33,094 bases of DNA from an uncultured Bacteroidales bacterium (GCA_902779845.1 CACZCZ010000030.1:1-33094), one strand, 5' to 3'; positions 1 through 5,534 are shown, counted from the first letter of the stretch. The notes: generated by a model not told the origin, from the letters alone. Program-made: numbers and translations.

Positions 1-94
1 GGCGGGGTTCCACCTCTTCCCATCCCGAACAGAGAAGTTAAGCCCGCTTGCGCCGATGGTACTGCACACCCGTGGGAGAGTAGGTAGCCGCCCC
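1..94 (+). rRNA. rrf: 5S ribosomal RNA, 3' part
   Basis: The window opens inside a 5S rRNA. The conserved core is visible: TTCCCATCCCGAACAGAGAA at about 17-36, followed by GTTAAGCCC, and the 3' domain GGGAGAGTAGGT at 74-85. The 5' end is missing, so this is the tail of an rRNA operon that lies to the left. The exact 3' end (about 92-95) is estimated from the pairing GCGG/CCGC. A strong hairpin terminator follows within 15 bp. Confidence 0.93.
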
Positions 95-105
95 TTTTAA
101 AAAGA

Positions 106-145
106 AGTTCCCCGATGTCCACTTGGATGTCGGGGAACTCTTTTT
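106..145. terminator. Bidirectional rho-independent terminator
   Basis: A 10-bp stem (AGTTCCCCGA pairing with TCGGGGAACT), a 2x2 internal mismatch and a further 4 bp form a tight hairpin. T5 follows on the plus strand (141-145), and on the minus strand the hairpin is followed by T-rich sequence complementary to the A/G tract around 98-106. It can end the 5S rRNA transcript from the left and the amidase transcript from the right. Confidence 0.85.
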
Positions 146-174
146 ATGCGGCTAGCTGCTCTCCTACGGGTTTT

Positions 175-645
175 CTACCTGAACAACCCTTCGGGCTGCA
201 GGTCTTCATAGTCCAGGAGTGCATCGAAGCACGGACACTGCTTGAGCCATTCGTTGGGCGTGATGAGTCCGTTGCCGTCGCGATCCGGCGACAGGTCGCG
301 GTGCCCGAGGATGATGGCGTCGGGGTATTCACTGTGGAGCCGTGTGAGCAGCGCGCGCAGACTCTTGCGCTGCGCCTTCGTGCGTGTGTCGGCCGCTTCG
401 CCGCTGGCATCCAGACCGCCCTCGTAGCACACACCTATCGAGTGCTGGTTGTGCCCTTTACAGTGCGCACCAGGCTGGCTCAGCGGACGCCCCGCATGGA
501 CGGTGCCGTCGCGTGTGATGTAGTAGTGGTAGCCGATGTCCTGCATGCCACGACGGATATGATCCTTGCGGCACCGCTCGAAGCCATAGCATTGCCCGGC
601 CCTCGTGGCCGAGCAATGAAGGATGATGAATGTGATTGTTCGCAT
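175..645 (-). CDS. N-acetylmuramoyl-L-alanine amidase, T7-lysozyme type (Amidase_2)
   Basis: The 156-residue product resembles T7-lysozyme-like zinc amidases, which cut the bond between N-acetylmuramic acid and L-alanine in peptidoglycan. Likely zinc ligands are His10 (IILHCSATR), His115 (ILGHRDLSP) and a Cys in KQCPCFDA (137 or 139). The segment SIGVCYEGGLDASG is typical of the family in Bacteroidetes. No signal peptide is visible, as in phage endolysins. I chose the ATG at 645 because the protein then begins MRTITFIILH like its relatives; an in-frame TTG at 660 gives only an unlikely extension. It is the last gene of a minus-strand HU-like / smalltalk / amidase set that is widespread and multi-copy in Bacteroidetes and looks phage-derived. 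Confidence 0.9.
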   Translation of the reverse strand: MRTITFIILHCSATRAGQCYGFERCRKDHIRRGMQDIGYHYYITRDGTVHAGRPLSQPGAHCKGHNQHSIGVCYEGGLDASGEAADTRTKAQRKSLRALLTRLHSEYPDAIILGHRDLSPDRDGNGLITPNEWLKQCPCFDALLDYEDLQPEGLFR

Positions 646-671
646 AATACCAATAGCCAACAGCCAATAGC

Positions 672-782
672 CTAAAACCTTAATCCGCAGCTGCTGGCGG
701 TGACAGATGTGATGAGTGCCGTGAGCACGGTCACTACGATGTCAAAGATTCTCTTCAATGTACGTTTCGTTGTTTCTTTCAT
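672..782 (-). CDS. Smalltalk-type micropeptide
   Basis: A 36-residue peptide beginning MKETTKRTLKRIFDIVVTVL and ending in a short SSCG-containing tail. It has a basic N-terminus, then a hydrophobic Val/Leu/Ala/Thr stretch (about 14-31) that could be a membrane helix or lipoprotein-like signal ending at Cys32. This matches the pattern of the 'smalltalk' micropeptides of Bacteroidetes, which typically sit between an HU-like gene and an amidase, exactly as here. An AAGGA sequence lies just before the ATG. By analogy with lysis cassettes it might act at the membrane with the amidase, but no function is established. It lies 26 bp upstream of the amidase ATG on the same strand. Confidence 0.8.
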   Translation of the reverse strand: MKETTKRTLKRIFDIVVTVLTALITSVTASSCGLRF

Positions 783-893
783 TCCTTGTAAAGTTTAAGA
801 GTTTAAGAAGTTTAAAGAGTTCAAGAAGTTCAAAGATTTTTAGACTTGTTGTCGCTCGAAGAAGCGGCAAAGCCGAGGGTAAGGAAACCTCCG

Positions 894-1192
894 CTACAGA
901 TTAAACGAATTGCACGGATTTCTTTGCGTTGCCGGTGAAAGGGATAACGCCCCGATGGGGCTGGGAGTTTCGATGGCTGGTCATCTTGAAAACTAGTTTT
1001 TAGAGTGACAGCCCTCGGAATCTCCTGCGGCTAACAGCCTAAGCTGTGAGCCAATCCCTTTCTCCGAGTGCGGGAATCATTTGTATCCATAAGATTTAAG
1101 TCCGGACTTATGATCGATTTATGTTCCATTCATTATGCTCATTATGGAAATTCGTGGTTCGAAATAATCCGTTTAATCCGTGTAATCTGTAG
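894..1192. repeat. 299-bp element with terminal inverted repeats and a cloverleaf-like core
   Basis: This fills most of the 515-bp gap between the smalltalk and HU-like genes. Its ends, 894-920 and 1166-1192, are 27-bp inverted repeats matching at 23 of 27 positions, starting CTACAGATTA. Inside, GAAAGGGAT (937-945) pairs with ATCCCTTTC (1054-1062), extended by CGG/CCG. It closes three hairpins: GCCCC/GGGGC (949-961), a long stem from GGAG (964-967) to CTCC (1022-1025) holding GGCT/AGCC and GTCA/TGAC, and GGCT-CAGC/GCTG-AGCC (1029-1052). A 14-bp perfect palindrome, TAAGTCCGGACTTA, lies at 1097-1110. Nothing in it looks coding. It may be a MITE-like repeat, a structured RNA, or both. AATTCG-containing short tandem repeats follow it (about 1199-1223). 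Confidence 0.6.
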
Positions 1193-1255
1193 AGAAAAAT
1201 TCGTCTAATTCGTCTAATTCGTTGTCTGAAAAATCCACGTCATTTGTGGTGTCAG

Positions 1256-1288
1256 AAAAGTGGTGAGGGCGCTTGCGCGCCACTCACC
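1256..1288 (-). terminator. Terminator of the HU-like gene
   Basis: GGTGAGGGCGC (1262-1272) pairs with GCGCCACTCACC (1277-1288) over 11 bp with one bulged A and a 4-nt loop. Read on the minus strand the stem is followed by ACTTTTC. It begins 10 bp past the HU-like stop codon, so the smalltalk and amidase genes may need another promoter, though I saw no consensus one in 783-1255. Confidence 0.6.
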
Positions 1289-1297
1289 TGCCGAGGT

Positions 1298-1789
1298 TTA
1301 AGGTTCGTCGTTACCGCCGTCGTCGCCATCTTCGGGATCCGCGCTCCAGTCGGCGGTCGTCAGGCCCTGCAGCTCCGCTTCGAGAGCGGCGGCGACAGCC
1401 TTGCGGGTGGGCGCCTTGTGGAGAGATACGTGCTGCAGGAGGTCGTCGAACTGCTTGCTGGAGCTGAAGTTCACGTTGATGCACTTGATGTTGGCGCGGG
1501 TGAACTTCTCCTTGCTGGGTGCGCCCTCGCTCTGACACGAGAGGAAGAGCTTGCCCAGGTCGCCCAGCTCGATGCGGTAACCGTCGAGCATCAGCTCCTT
1601 GGAGCAGCTGACGAGCTTGATGAGGATGGCGATGATGTCGCCGCGGTCGTAGTTACAGCCATGTGAGACCATGTGGTCGGCAATCTCCTCGATGGTGAGG
1701 GTGGCGCGGCTCTGGAGGAAGGCGTAGGCCTTCTGCGGCTCGTCGGGATGAGCAGGGTTCTTCAACATAGCTACTGCGTAATCAATCAT
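1298..1789 (-). CDS. HU-like DNA-binding protein of the Bacteroidetes phage-module type
   Basis: The 163-residue protein has the layout of the extended HU-like proteins of Bacteroidetes. It has an N-terminal HU-type helix/beta region (TLTIEEIADHMVSHG, about 31-45), a central segment including DGYRIELGDLGKLFLSCQSEG (about 69-89), and a poorly conserved acidic C-terminal tail (PEDGDDGGNDEP). The family probably binds and bends DNA; its target is unknown. It heads the minus-strand HU-like / smalltalk / amidase set. A TAnnTTTG box at 1973-1980 implies a leader of about 175 nt containing two palindromes, so autoregulation is plausible but not shown. The sequence before the ATG is A-rich, as is usual in this phylum. 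Confidence 0.85.
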   Translation of the reverse strand: MIDYAVAMLKNPAHPDEPQKAYAFLQSRATLTIEEIADHMVSHGCNYDRGDIIAILIKLVSCSKELMLDGYRIELGDLGKLFLSCQSEGAPSKEKFTRANIKCINVNFSSSKQFDDLLQHVSLHKAPTRKAVAAALEAELQGLTTADWSADPEDGDDGGNDEP

Positions 1790-1871
1790 AGTGTTTTCTT
1801 GTTAAAGGTGAATAAATAGGTTGACTGATAGGGCGGAGTCCTCTGAGGCGCCTTTCAGGAGGGCATTATAG

Positions 1872-1935
1872 GTGTCCACGCGCAGACACTACTAGTCCCT
1901 CGCCTTACCCTCTATAGTGTCTGCGCGCAGACACT
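1872..1935. promoter_or_regulatory. Twin palindromes in the HU-like gene leader
   Basis: AGTGTCTGCGCGCAGACACT at 1916-1935 is a perfect 20-bp palindrome. A degenerate copy, GTGTCCACGCGCAGACAC, lies at 1872-1889, with centres 45 bp apart. Both fall between the -7 box (1973-1980) and the start codon (1789) of the HU-like gene. They could be operator sites, for instance for the HU-like protein itself, or form tandem RNA hairpins (8-bp stem with CGCG loop, and a weaker 5-bp stem). The two can also pair with each other. Confidence 0.55.
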
Positions 1936-1972
1936 GCAGTGGGTCGGACAGGCCACCGTCCTTTTTCGAGTG

Positions 1973-1980
1973 CAAAGGTA
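1973..1980 (-). promoter_or_regulatory. Probable -7 box for the HU-like gene
   Basis: The minus strand reads TACCTTTG followed by CA, a perfect Bacteroidetes -7 element (TAnnTTTG). No convincing -33 TTG or TTTG is found 19-21 bp upstream, so the promoter may be weak or need an activator. Transcription would start near 1966. Confidence 0.5.
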
Positions 1981-2016
1981 CCACCTCCCCATCCCCCCAC
2001 CTCACGTTCCCTACAC

Positions 2017-2050
2017 GTTCCGTCAGATAAACACCTGTTCCGTCAGATAA
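2017..2050. repeat. Direct repeat GTTCCGTCAGATAA x2
   Basis: The 14-mer GTTCCGTCAGATAA occurs at 2017-2030 and 2037-2050, a 20-bp spacing that puts both copies on the same face of the helix (two turns). An inverted repeat, TCCATAT (2056-2062) with ATATGGA (2082-2088), lies directly beside it. Both lie upstream of the HU-like gene and of vapB, and could be protein-binding sites. Confidence 0.5.
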
Positions 2051-2094
2051 TGTTGTCCATATACAAAAAACGCCCCACTTGATATGGAACGTTT

Positions 2095-2149
2095 TGATAA
2101 TGCTCTGCTAATTTTTTGCTAACGTTTTGCATACATTTTGCTAAACATT
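2095..2149. repeat. Five 11-bp tandem repeats (TGCtAAcgtTT type)
   Basis: Five successive 11-bp units start at 2095, 2106, 2117, 2128 and 2139, for example TGCTAACGTTT at 2117-2127. The period is close to one helical turn and not a multiple of three, so it does not encode a protein repeat. A homologous array with C in place of T at the fourth base lies at 3717-3769. Phased short repeats of this kind resemble iterons or operator arrays. Confidence 0.65.
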
Positions 2150-2160
2150 CATCTGTTTTT

Positions 2161-2191
2161 TTTGTCAGTTCACAAATAATACATACTTTTG
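2161..2191 (+). promoter_or_regulatory. Promoter of the vapBC-type operon
   Basis: TTTG at 2161-2164, a 19-bp spacer and TACTTTTG at 2184-2191 match the Bacteroidetes sigma consensus. The start codon of the first gene is 27 bp beyond the -7 box. Confidence 0.75.
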
Positions 2192-2218
2192 CAGTCGGAA
2201 ACGTAAAGCAACAACATT

Positions 2219-2491
2219 ATGAACGCATCTCTTTCATTGGAAAGCATCCTTGAGATGCTGAAAGGGTTAAACCTCAGTAACCGCTTATGGCTTGCAGAAC
2301 ACCTGATAGAGCCAAAAGAGTTGGAAAATGCACGCGAAATCCAAAGAGAACGTGATGAAAAGTGGCTTCGCGAGCTGCAGGCCTTGCACTATGAGGGTGA
2401 ACTTACAGCTGAAGAGAAAAAGCGTATTTTGCGTGAGAGCCACTCCTTTGTCGGGCGTAACATAAGATATAGCTTTGCAAATGAAGAATAA
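2219..2491 (+). CDS. VapB-type antitoxin (putative)
   Basis: A 90-residue, highly charged protein directly upstream of and overlapping a PIN-domain toxin gene, which is the main reason for the call. The N-terminus (MNASLSLESILEMLKGLNLS) could form a short dimerisation or DNA-binding segment. The C-terminal half (EREDEK-like and ELTAEEKKRILRES stretches) is helical and charged, as expected of the part that wraps a toxin. No canonical AbrB, RHH or Phd motif is obvious. It would bind and silence the toxin and, with it, repress the promoter at 2161-2191. Confidence 0.65.
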   Translation: MNASLSLESILEMLKGLNLSNRLWLAEHLIEPKELENAREIQRERDEKWLRELQALHYEGELTAEEKKRILRESHSFVGRNIRYSFANEE

Positions 2492-2903
2492 GCAATATCT
2501 TTTGGACACCAACACACTGATTGAAATCAATGCTGGTTCGCCTTCCGTTATAAAACATCTCTTGGCTGTCGGAGCTGAGAGATGCTGCATGTCCGTCATT
2601 TCCTTATATGAGCTTTATTATGGCGCACATTACGCTAAAAGAATAAAGAAAGATTATTATGAAAAGGAGATGAGGATGATTCACAAATTGCTTGAGCAGT
2701 TCCAGGTTCTCGGATTGCCAGAGAATGGCGGTGAATATGCAGAGCTTAAGAATGTGCTGAGAGAGTCAGGATTGCTTATCGATGAATTTGACATGTTGAT
2801 TGCAGGCCAAGCCCTGACCGAGGGGCTTACGATTGTCACCGATAACACCAAGCACTTCAACCGCATTCCTGGTCTGGCAACCGAGAATTGGATGGAACGG
2901 TGA
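2481..2903 (+). CDS. vapC: VapC-type PIN-domain toxin ribonuclease
   Basis: The 140-residue PIN-domain protein has the expected acidic residues: Asp9 (YLLDTNTLIE), Glu44 (SLYELYYG), Asp104 (IDEFDMLIAGQAL) and Asp121 (IVTDNTKHF). VapC toxins are Mg2+-dependent RNases that often cut tRNA or rRNA and halt growth. I chose the ATG at 2481, which overlaps the antitoxin gene by 11 bp and gives the usual start just before the first PIN strand; an in-frame TTG lies two codons earlier. All catalytic positions are intact, so the toxin is probably active. It converges on the DUF4248 gene, whose stop is 2 bp away on the other strand. Confidence 0.88.
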   Translation: MKNKQYLLDTNTLIEINAGSPSVIKHLLAVGAERCCMSVISLYELYYGAHYAKRIKKDYYEKEMRMIHKLLEQFQVLGLPENGGEYAELKNVLRESGLLIDEFDMLIAGQALTEGLTIVTDNTKHFNRIPGLATENWMER

Positions 2904-2905
2904 GC

Positions 2906-3157
2906 CTACGGCGGCCCTATGGCCTCGAAGATCATGCGTACCCAGTCGATGCGAAGCAGGCGTGCGGAGGGGCGCCAGCCACGGGCACGCAGGCGGTCTA
3001 TGAGTCCCGGCATACGGCGCAGGTCCGCATTGAACAGTCGCAGTGCCCATGACAGGCTGCTGTCAGGGTAGTACATCGCTGCCAGCTCACCCTTTCCATA
3101 CGCCTTCGCCGGCACCTCATCTAAATACATTGAACTTTTAACTTTCTTATTCTTCAT
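2906..3157 (-). CDS. DUF4248-family protein
   Basis: An 83-residue protein of the DUF4248 type, a small Bacteroidetes family of unknown function usually next to primase/replication-like and HU-like genes. The family signature is the N-terminal AKAYGKGELAAMYYPDSS (about 17-34), then a helical region with paired Arg residues (ADLRRMPGLIDRLRARGW) and a C-terminal helix ending EAIGPP. It looks like a small helix-turn-helix fold, but DNA binding is only inferred. Its first codons overlap the 3' end of the preceding minus-strand gene by 11 bp, so the two are translationally coupled. Confidence 0.82.
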   Translation of the reverse strand: MKNKKVKSSMYLDEVPAKAYGKGELAAMYYPDSSLSWALRLFNADLRRMPGLIDRLRARGWRPSARLLRIDWVRMIFEAIGPP

Positions 3158-3788
3158 TCTTCATTCCTCCTTCCGCCTTCATCCTCCTGTACTCCTCATA
3201 CGTCACAGCCCCCTTGGCCCATTCCTCGCGCTGGCGCATCCGCCGTTCGTGTTCCTCGCGTTCTATCTCGCGTGCATAGCGCCGCTGTTCCTCCTCACGT
3301 TTCCGCATTTCTGCGATGGGGTCACGAGGTTTCCAGGTATTGGCGGTATTGTCATAATTCCCGTTGATGACCTTGATGAAGTTCTCTTCGCGTAGCAGCC
3401 ATTCCACCGATGCCAGAAAGGGCTTGCGACCATGGTTGTTGAGGAAATCGCTCTCGGCGGCCATCGTCACCATCTTTTCCACGTTCTCCCACGAGTGTTC
3501 TCGCAGCAGTGCCCGCAACATCCTCACATAGCCAGGTGTGAGGCGGTAGATGGTGGGGATGGATGCGCTGTGCCTGACCATCTCGCCATTGAACAGATTG
3601 ATAAATCTCTCCACGTCGGCATCGCCGCCTTGCGCGTATGCGCCTGCGCCCGCACTAACCGCCGCGGCGCGCAAAGGTACAGAAAAGAAAAGGCATCCCA
3701 TTGCCTTGCAACGGAATGCCAACACCTTGCCAACGCCCTGCCAATGCTCTGCCAACGTTTTGCCAACATTGATGGAGCGACGAAGCAT
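3147..3788 (-). CDS. Phage replication-protein C-terminal domain (DUF7833-like), start uncertain
   Basis: The conserved part runs from about residue 58 (DVERFINLFNGEMVRHSASI) to about 147 (FIKVINGNYDN). It resembles the C-terminal helical domain of Bacteroidetes phage replication proteins; LASVEWLLREENFIKVINGN is typical. A charged, coiled-coil-like tail follows (REEEQRRYAREIEREEHERR). The first roughly 55 residues are doubtful: they run through the 11-bp repeat array (3717-3769) and past a minus-strand -7 box at 3672-3679. A start downstream of that box would be the GTG at 3614 (155 residues). Full-length relatives carry another N-terminal domain, so this may be a 5'-truncated gene. It is coupled to the DUF4248 gene. 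Confidence 0.6.
   Translation of the reverse strand: MLRRSINVGKTLAEHWQGVGKVLAFRCKAMGCLFFSVPLRAAAVSAGAGAYAQGGDADVERFINLFNGEMVRHSASIPTIYRLTPGYVRMLRALLREHSWENVEKMVTMAAESDFLNNHGRKPFLASVEWLLREENFIKVINGNYDNTANTWKPRDPIAEMRKREEEQRRYAREIEREEHERRMRQREEWAKGAVTYEEYRRMKAEGGMKNEE
3672..3679 (-). promoter_or_regulatory. Possible -7 box inside the 213-codon frame
   Basis: The minus strand reads TACCTTTG followed by CGC, a perfect -7 box, but no -33 element is seen at the right distance. If real, translation of the replication-protein remnant must start downstream of about 3665. Confidence 0.4.
3717..3769. repeat. Five 11-bp tandem repeats (TGCCAAcgttt type)
   Basis: Units of 11 bp start at 3717, 3728, 3739, 3750 and 3761, all beginning TGCCAA. 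They are the C-rich counterpart of the array at 2095-2149: TGCCAACGTTT here (3750-3760) corresponds to TGCTAACGTTT there (2117-2127), and both arrays contain a unit ending AATGCTC immediately before. Both arrays lie upstream of minus-strand genes of the phage-like module. Confidence 0.65.
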
Positions 3789-3837
3789 CTGCTTTATTAA
3801 AAATACCTAATGAAACACCTCAAAAAGCTAGGTTTTA

Positions 3838-3868
3838 TTGCACAATTCTTATTCTTGCACTATCTTTG
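3838..3868 (+). promoter_or_regulatory. Promoter of the Bro-N gene
   Basis: TTG at 3838-3840, a 20-bp spacer and TATCTTTG at 3861-3868 match the Bacteroidetes consensus. The ATG lies 31 bp past the -7 box. Confidence 0.75.
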
Positions 3869-3899
3869 CGTCAATAGATTCAACTGATTCATCATAAAA

Positions 3900-4739
3900 A
3901 TGAATGATCATTTCGCCATACAGCTCTTTGAAGACAAGAAAGTCCGCATCGCATGGGATGCCGAACAGGAGAAGTATTATTTCTCTGTCGCGGATATAGT
4001 ACAAGTGTTAACTGACAGTGCAGATGTCAAGCAATACATCAAACGTATGCGGGCACGTGATCCTGAGCTTAATTTCAAGTGGGGTACAATTTGTACCCCT
4101 GTTGAAATGTTGGCACCAGACGGCAAGCGAAGGAAGACCCAAGCCGCTGACCTTGAAGGCATTTTTCGTATTATTCAGTCAATACCATCTAAAAAAGCAG
4201 AACCTGTAAAAAAGTGGCTGGCTGAAATCGGTGCTCAACGTATTGACCAGATGATAGACCCTGAGTTGACCTTTCAGATGGCCGTAGAGGACTACCGTCG
4301 TCAAGGGTATAGCGACCGCTGGATCAACGAGCGTATGCGTTCTATCGAGATGCGTAAAGAGTTGACAGACGAGTGGCATCGCTCCGGCATTCATGAGCCG
4401 AAAGACTTTGCCATCCTCACCAATGTTCTAACCAAGGCTTGGAGTGGTATGACTACGGGCGAATACAAACGACACAAGGGACTGACAAAAGAGAATCTGC
4501 GCGACAATATGACGAATGTCGAACTGGCGCTCAATACCCTTGCTGAAGTAGCAACAACAGAAATAGCCCGTCAGCGTCAAACACAAGGTATGAGGGAGAG
4601 CCGAAAGGCAGCACAAGCAGGGGGGCAGATTGCTAAGAACACCCGCGATGATCTGGAGCGTCAACTTGGTCGGACAGTAATATCCTCCGAACGTGCCTCC
4701 GACTATATCAAACCCATCGAAAGTAAGGATACGGAATAA
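3900..4739 (+). CDS. Bro-N domain protein (DinD/antirepressor-like)
   Basis: The 279-residue protein begins with a Bro-N domain (about 7-110): the strand FEDKKVRIAWDAEQEKYYFS, then VADIVQVLTDSADVKQYIK, an RDPEL segment, and a second half around TQAADLEGIFRIIQSI. Bro-N domains occur in phage antirepressors, baculovirus BRO proteins and DinD-like proteins, and bind DNA or repressors. The remainder (about 115-279) is helical and charged, comparable to DinD-like proteins of about 275 residues. It is monocistronic under its own promoter and converges on the broken gene at 4753-5287. The frame is intact. A role in induction of the surrounding phage-like module is only an inference. Confidence 0.8.
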   Translation: MNDHFAIQLFEDKKVRIAWDAEQEKYYFSVADIVQVLTDSADVKQYIKRMRARDPELNFKWGTICTPVEMLAPDGKRRKTQAADLEGIFRIIQSIPSKKAEPVKKWLAEIGAQRIDQMIDPELTFQMAVEDYRRQGYSDRWINERMRSIEMRKELTDEWHRSGIHEPKDFAILTNVLTKAWSGMTTGEYKRHKGLTKENLRDNMTNVELALNTLAEVATTEIARQRQTQGMRESRKAAQAGGQIAKNTRDDLERQLGRTVISSERASDYIKPIESKDTE

Positions 4740-4752
4740 GACTCGAGCCTAT

Positions 4753-5287
4753 TTATTTGTGGTGAAAATAGAGTTCCCTCTGCAGCGCCCACACCACCTC
4801 ACGTAGCTGCAGGAACGCCGCTTCGTCGTTCTTGCTGTACCTCACCCTCTCCATCTGCCGTGGGTCCTCGTTGAGGAACGACAGCGTGGATATCTCGCGG
4901 ATGTTCCTGTAGTCACACTTGTACGCCAGGTCCTCGCGTAGCGGCAGGCACTCCCGCCCATTTCTGCTTTGTGTCCAGCGCCTTCCCGTCTCCACATATC
5001 GCCTCTATCGCCCGCGCTATCTGCACGTCCGAATATCCCTCCCTCATTCCCCCTCCCTCACGGGGGAGGGGGCGGGGGAGAGGCCGTTCGAGGGCGTAAA
5101 TGTACTGCTTCTCCACCCTGTCCACGTGTTGGCTGCCGCTGGCATAGATGTTGATGATGTTGCCGCCGTGGTGATGATCAGCCTGGTGCAGGCGCTCCAG
5201 CACTTCATTCAGCTTCTTCAGGACCTCGGCGGGCAGCACGTCGCCGAGTCCACCCAGTTCTCCCAGGTCTTCTCCGTTGATATTCAT
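4753..5287 (-). pseudogene. Frameshifted gene of unknown function (phage-module associated)
   Basis: Two overlapping minus-strand frames make one broken gene. The first starts at the ATG at 5287 and runs MNINGEDLGELGGLGD to DTKQKWAG, then derails to a stop at 4913. The second frame carries the rest (ECLPLREDLAYKCDYRNI to LQRELYFHHK), ending at 4753. One extra base, or two lost, near 4955-4975 would account for it; the sequence there is G-rich (TGGGCGGGAG). The N-terminal part has NIINIYASGSQHV, a His run and SDVQIARAIEAICGDGKAL, a pattern I associate with Bacteroidetes accessory proteins of unknown role. Residues about 66-83 (LERPLPRPLPREGGG) come from a GC-rich palindrome that looks inserted in frame. 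A sequencing error could also explain the shift. Confidence 0.6.
5049..5072. repeat. GC-rich palindrome inside the broken gene
   Basis: CCCCCTCCC pairs with GGGAGGGGG over 9 bp around a short loop at about 5049-5072, and the G-rich run continues to 5080. It encodes the low-complexity PLPRPLPREGGG stretch of the broken gene. Such PLPR-encoding palindromes occur as dispersed repeats in many genomes. Confidence 0.5.
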
Positions 5288-5295
5288 ATTCGATG

Positions 5296-5496
5296 AAAAA
5301 AAACGGAGAGCGTGGGGCTGTATTTTGGAGATAACACCAATCTTACGGGCTTAGCAGTTCAGGTGCCCTGTACAGATGTTATGCCAAAAGCCCACGCTTC
5401 CGTATGGCATGCGTGAGCCGGCAGACATCCTTTCCTGTACATTTAACCTGTTGAACTGCTAATTCGAAGATTGTCAAGAAAGCTGTCGTTGCTCTT
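5296..5496 (-). ncRNA. Structured leader or small RNA with terminator / alternative helix
   Basis: A consensus promoter (5503-5534) would start a transcript near 5496. It can form an 11-bp perfect helix (5452-5462 with 5351-5361), and inside it 5411-5417 with 5391-5397, plus the palindromic TGTACA sites. A competing helix pairs 5389-5402 with 5304-5319 (14 bp with two bulges) and is followed by eight T residues (5303-5296 on the minus strand), as in a terminator. The two folds share 5391-5397 and 5351-5361 lies in the terminator loop, so they exclude each other. The T run ends only 9 nt before the ATG at 5287. Either a stand-alone sRNA or a transcription attenuator fits. I do not recognise a known riboswitch. 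Confidence 0.55.
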
Positions 5497-5502
5497 TGGG
5501 CG

Positions 5503-5534
5503 CAAAGATACTCTATTTCTTTGAATCGCCCAAA
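5503..5534 (-). promoter_or_regulatory. Promoter of the structured RNA
   Basis: On the minus strand: TTTG (5534-5531), a 20-bp spacer, TATCTTTG (5510-5503). This is a perfect match to the Bacteroidetes consensus. Confidence 0.78.

Noticed and set aside
2095-2149. CRISPR-like array
   Set aside because: The units are 11 bp with no spacers and no cas genes nearby; it is a phased tandem repeat.
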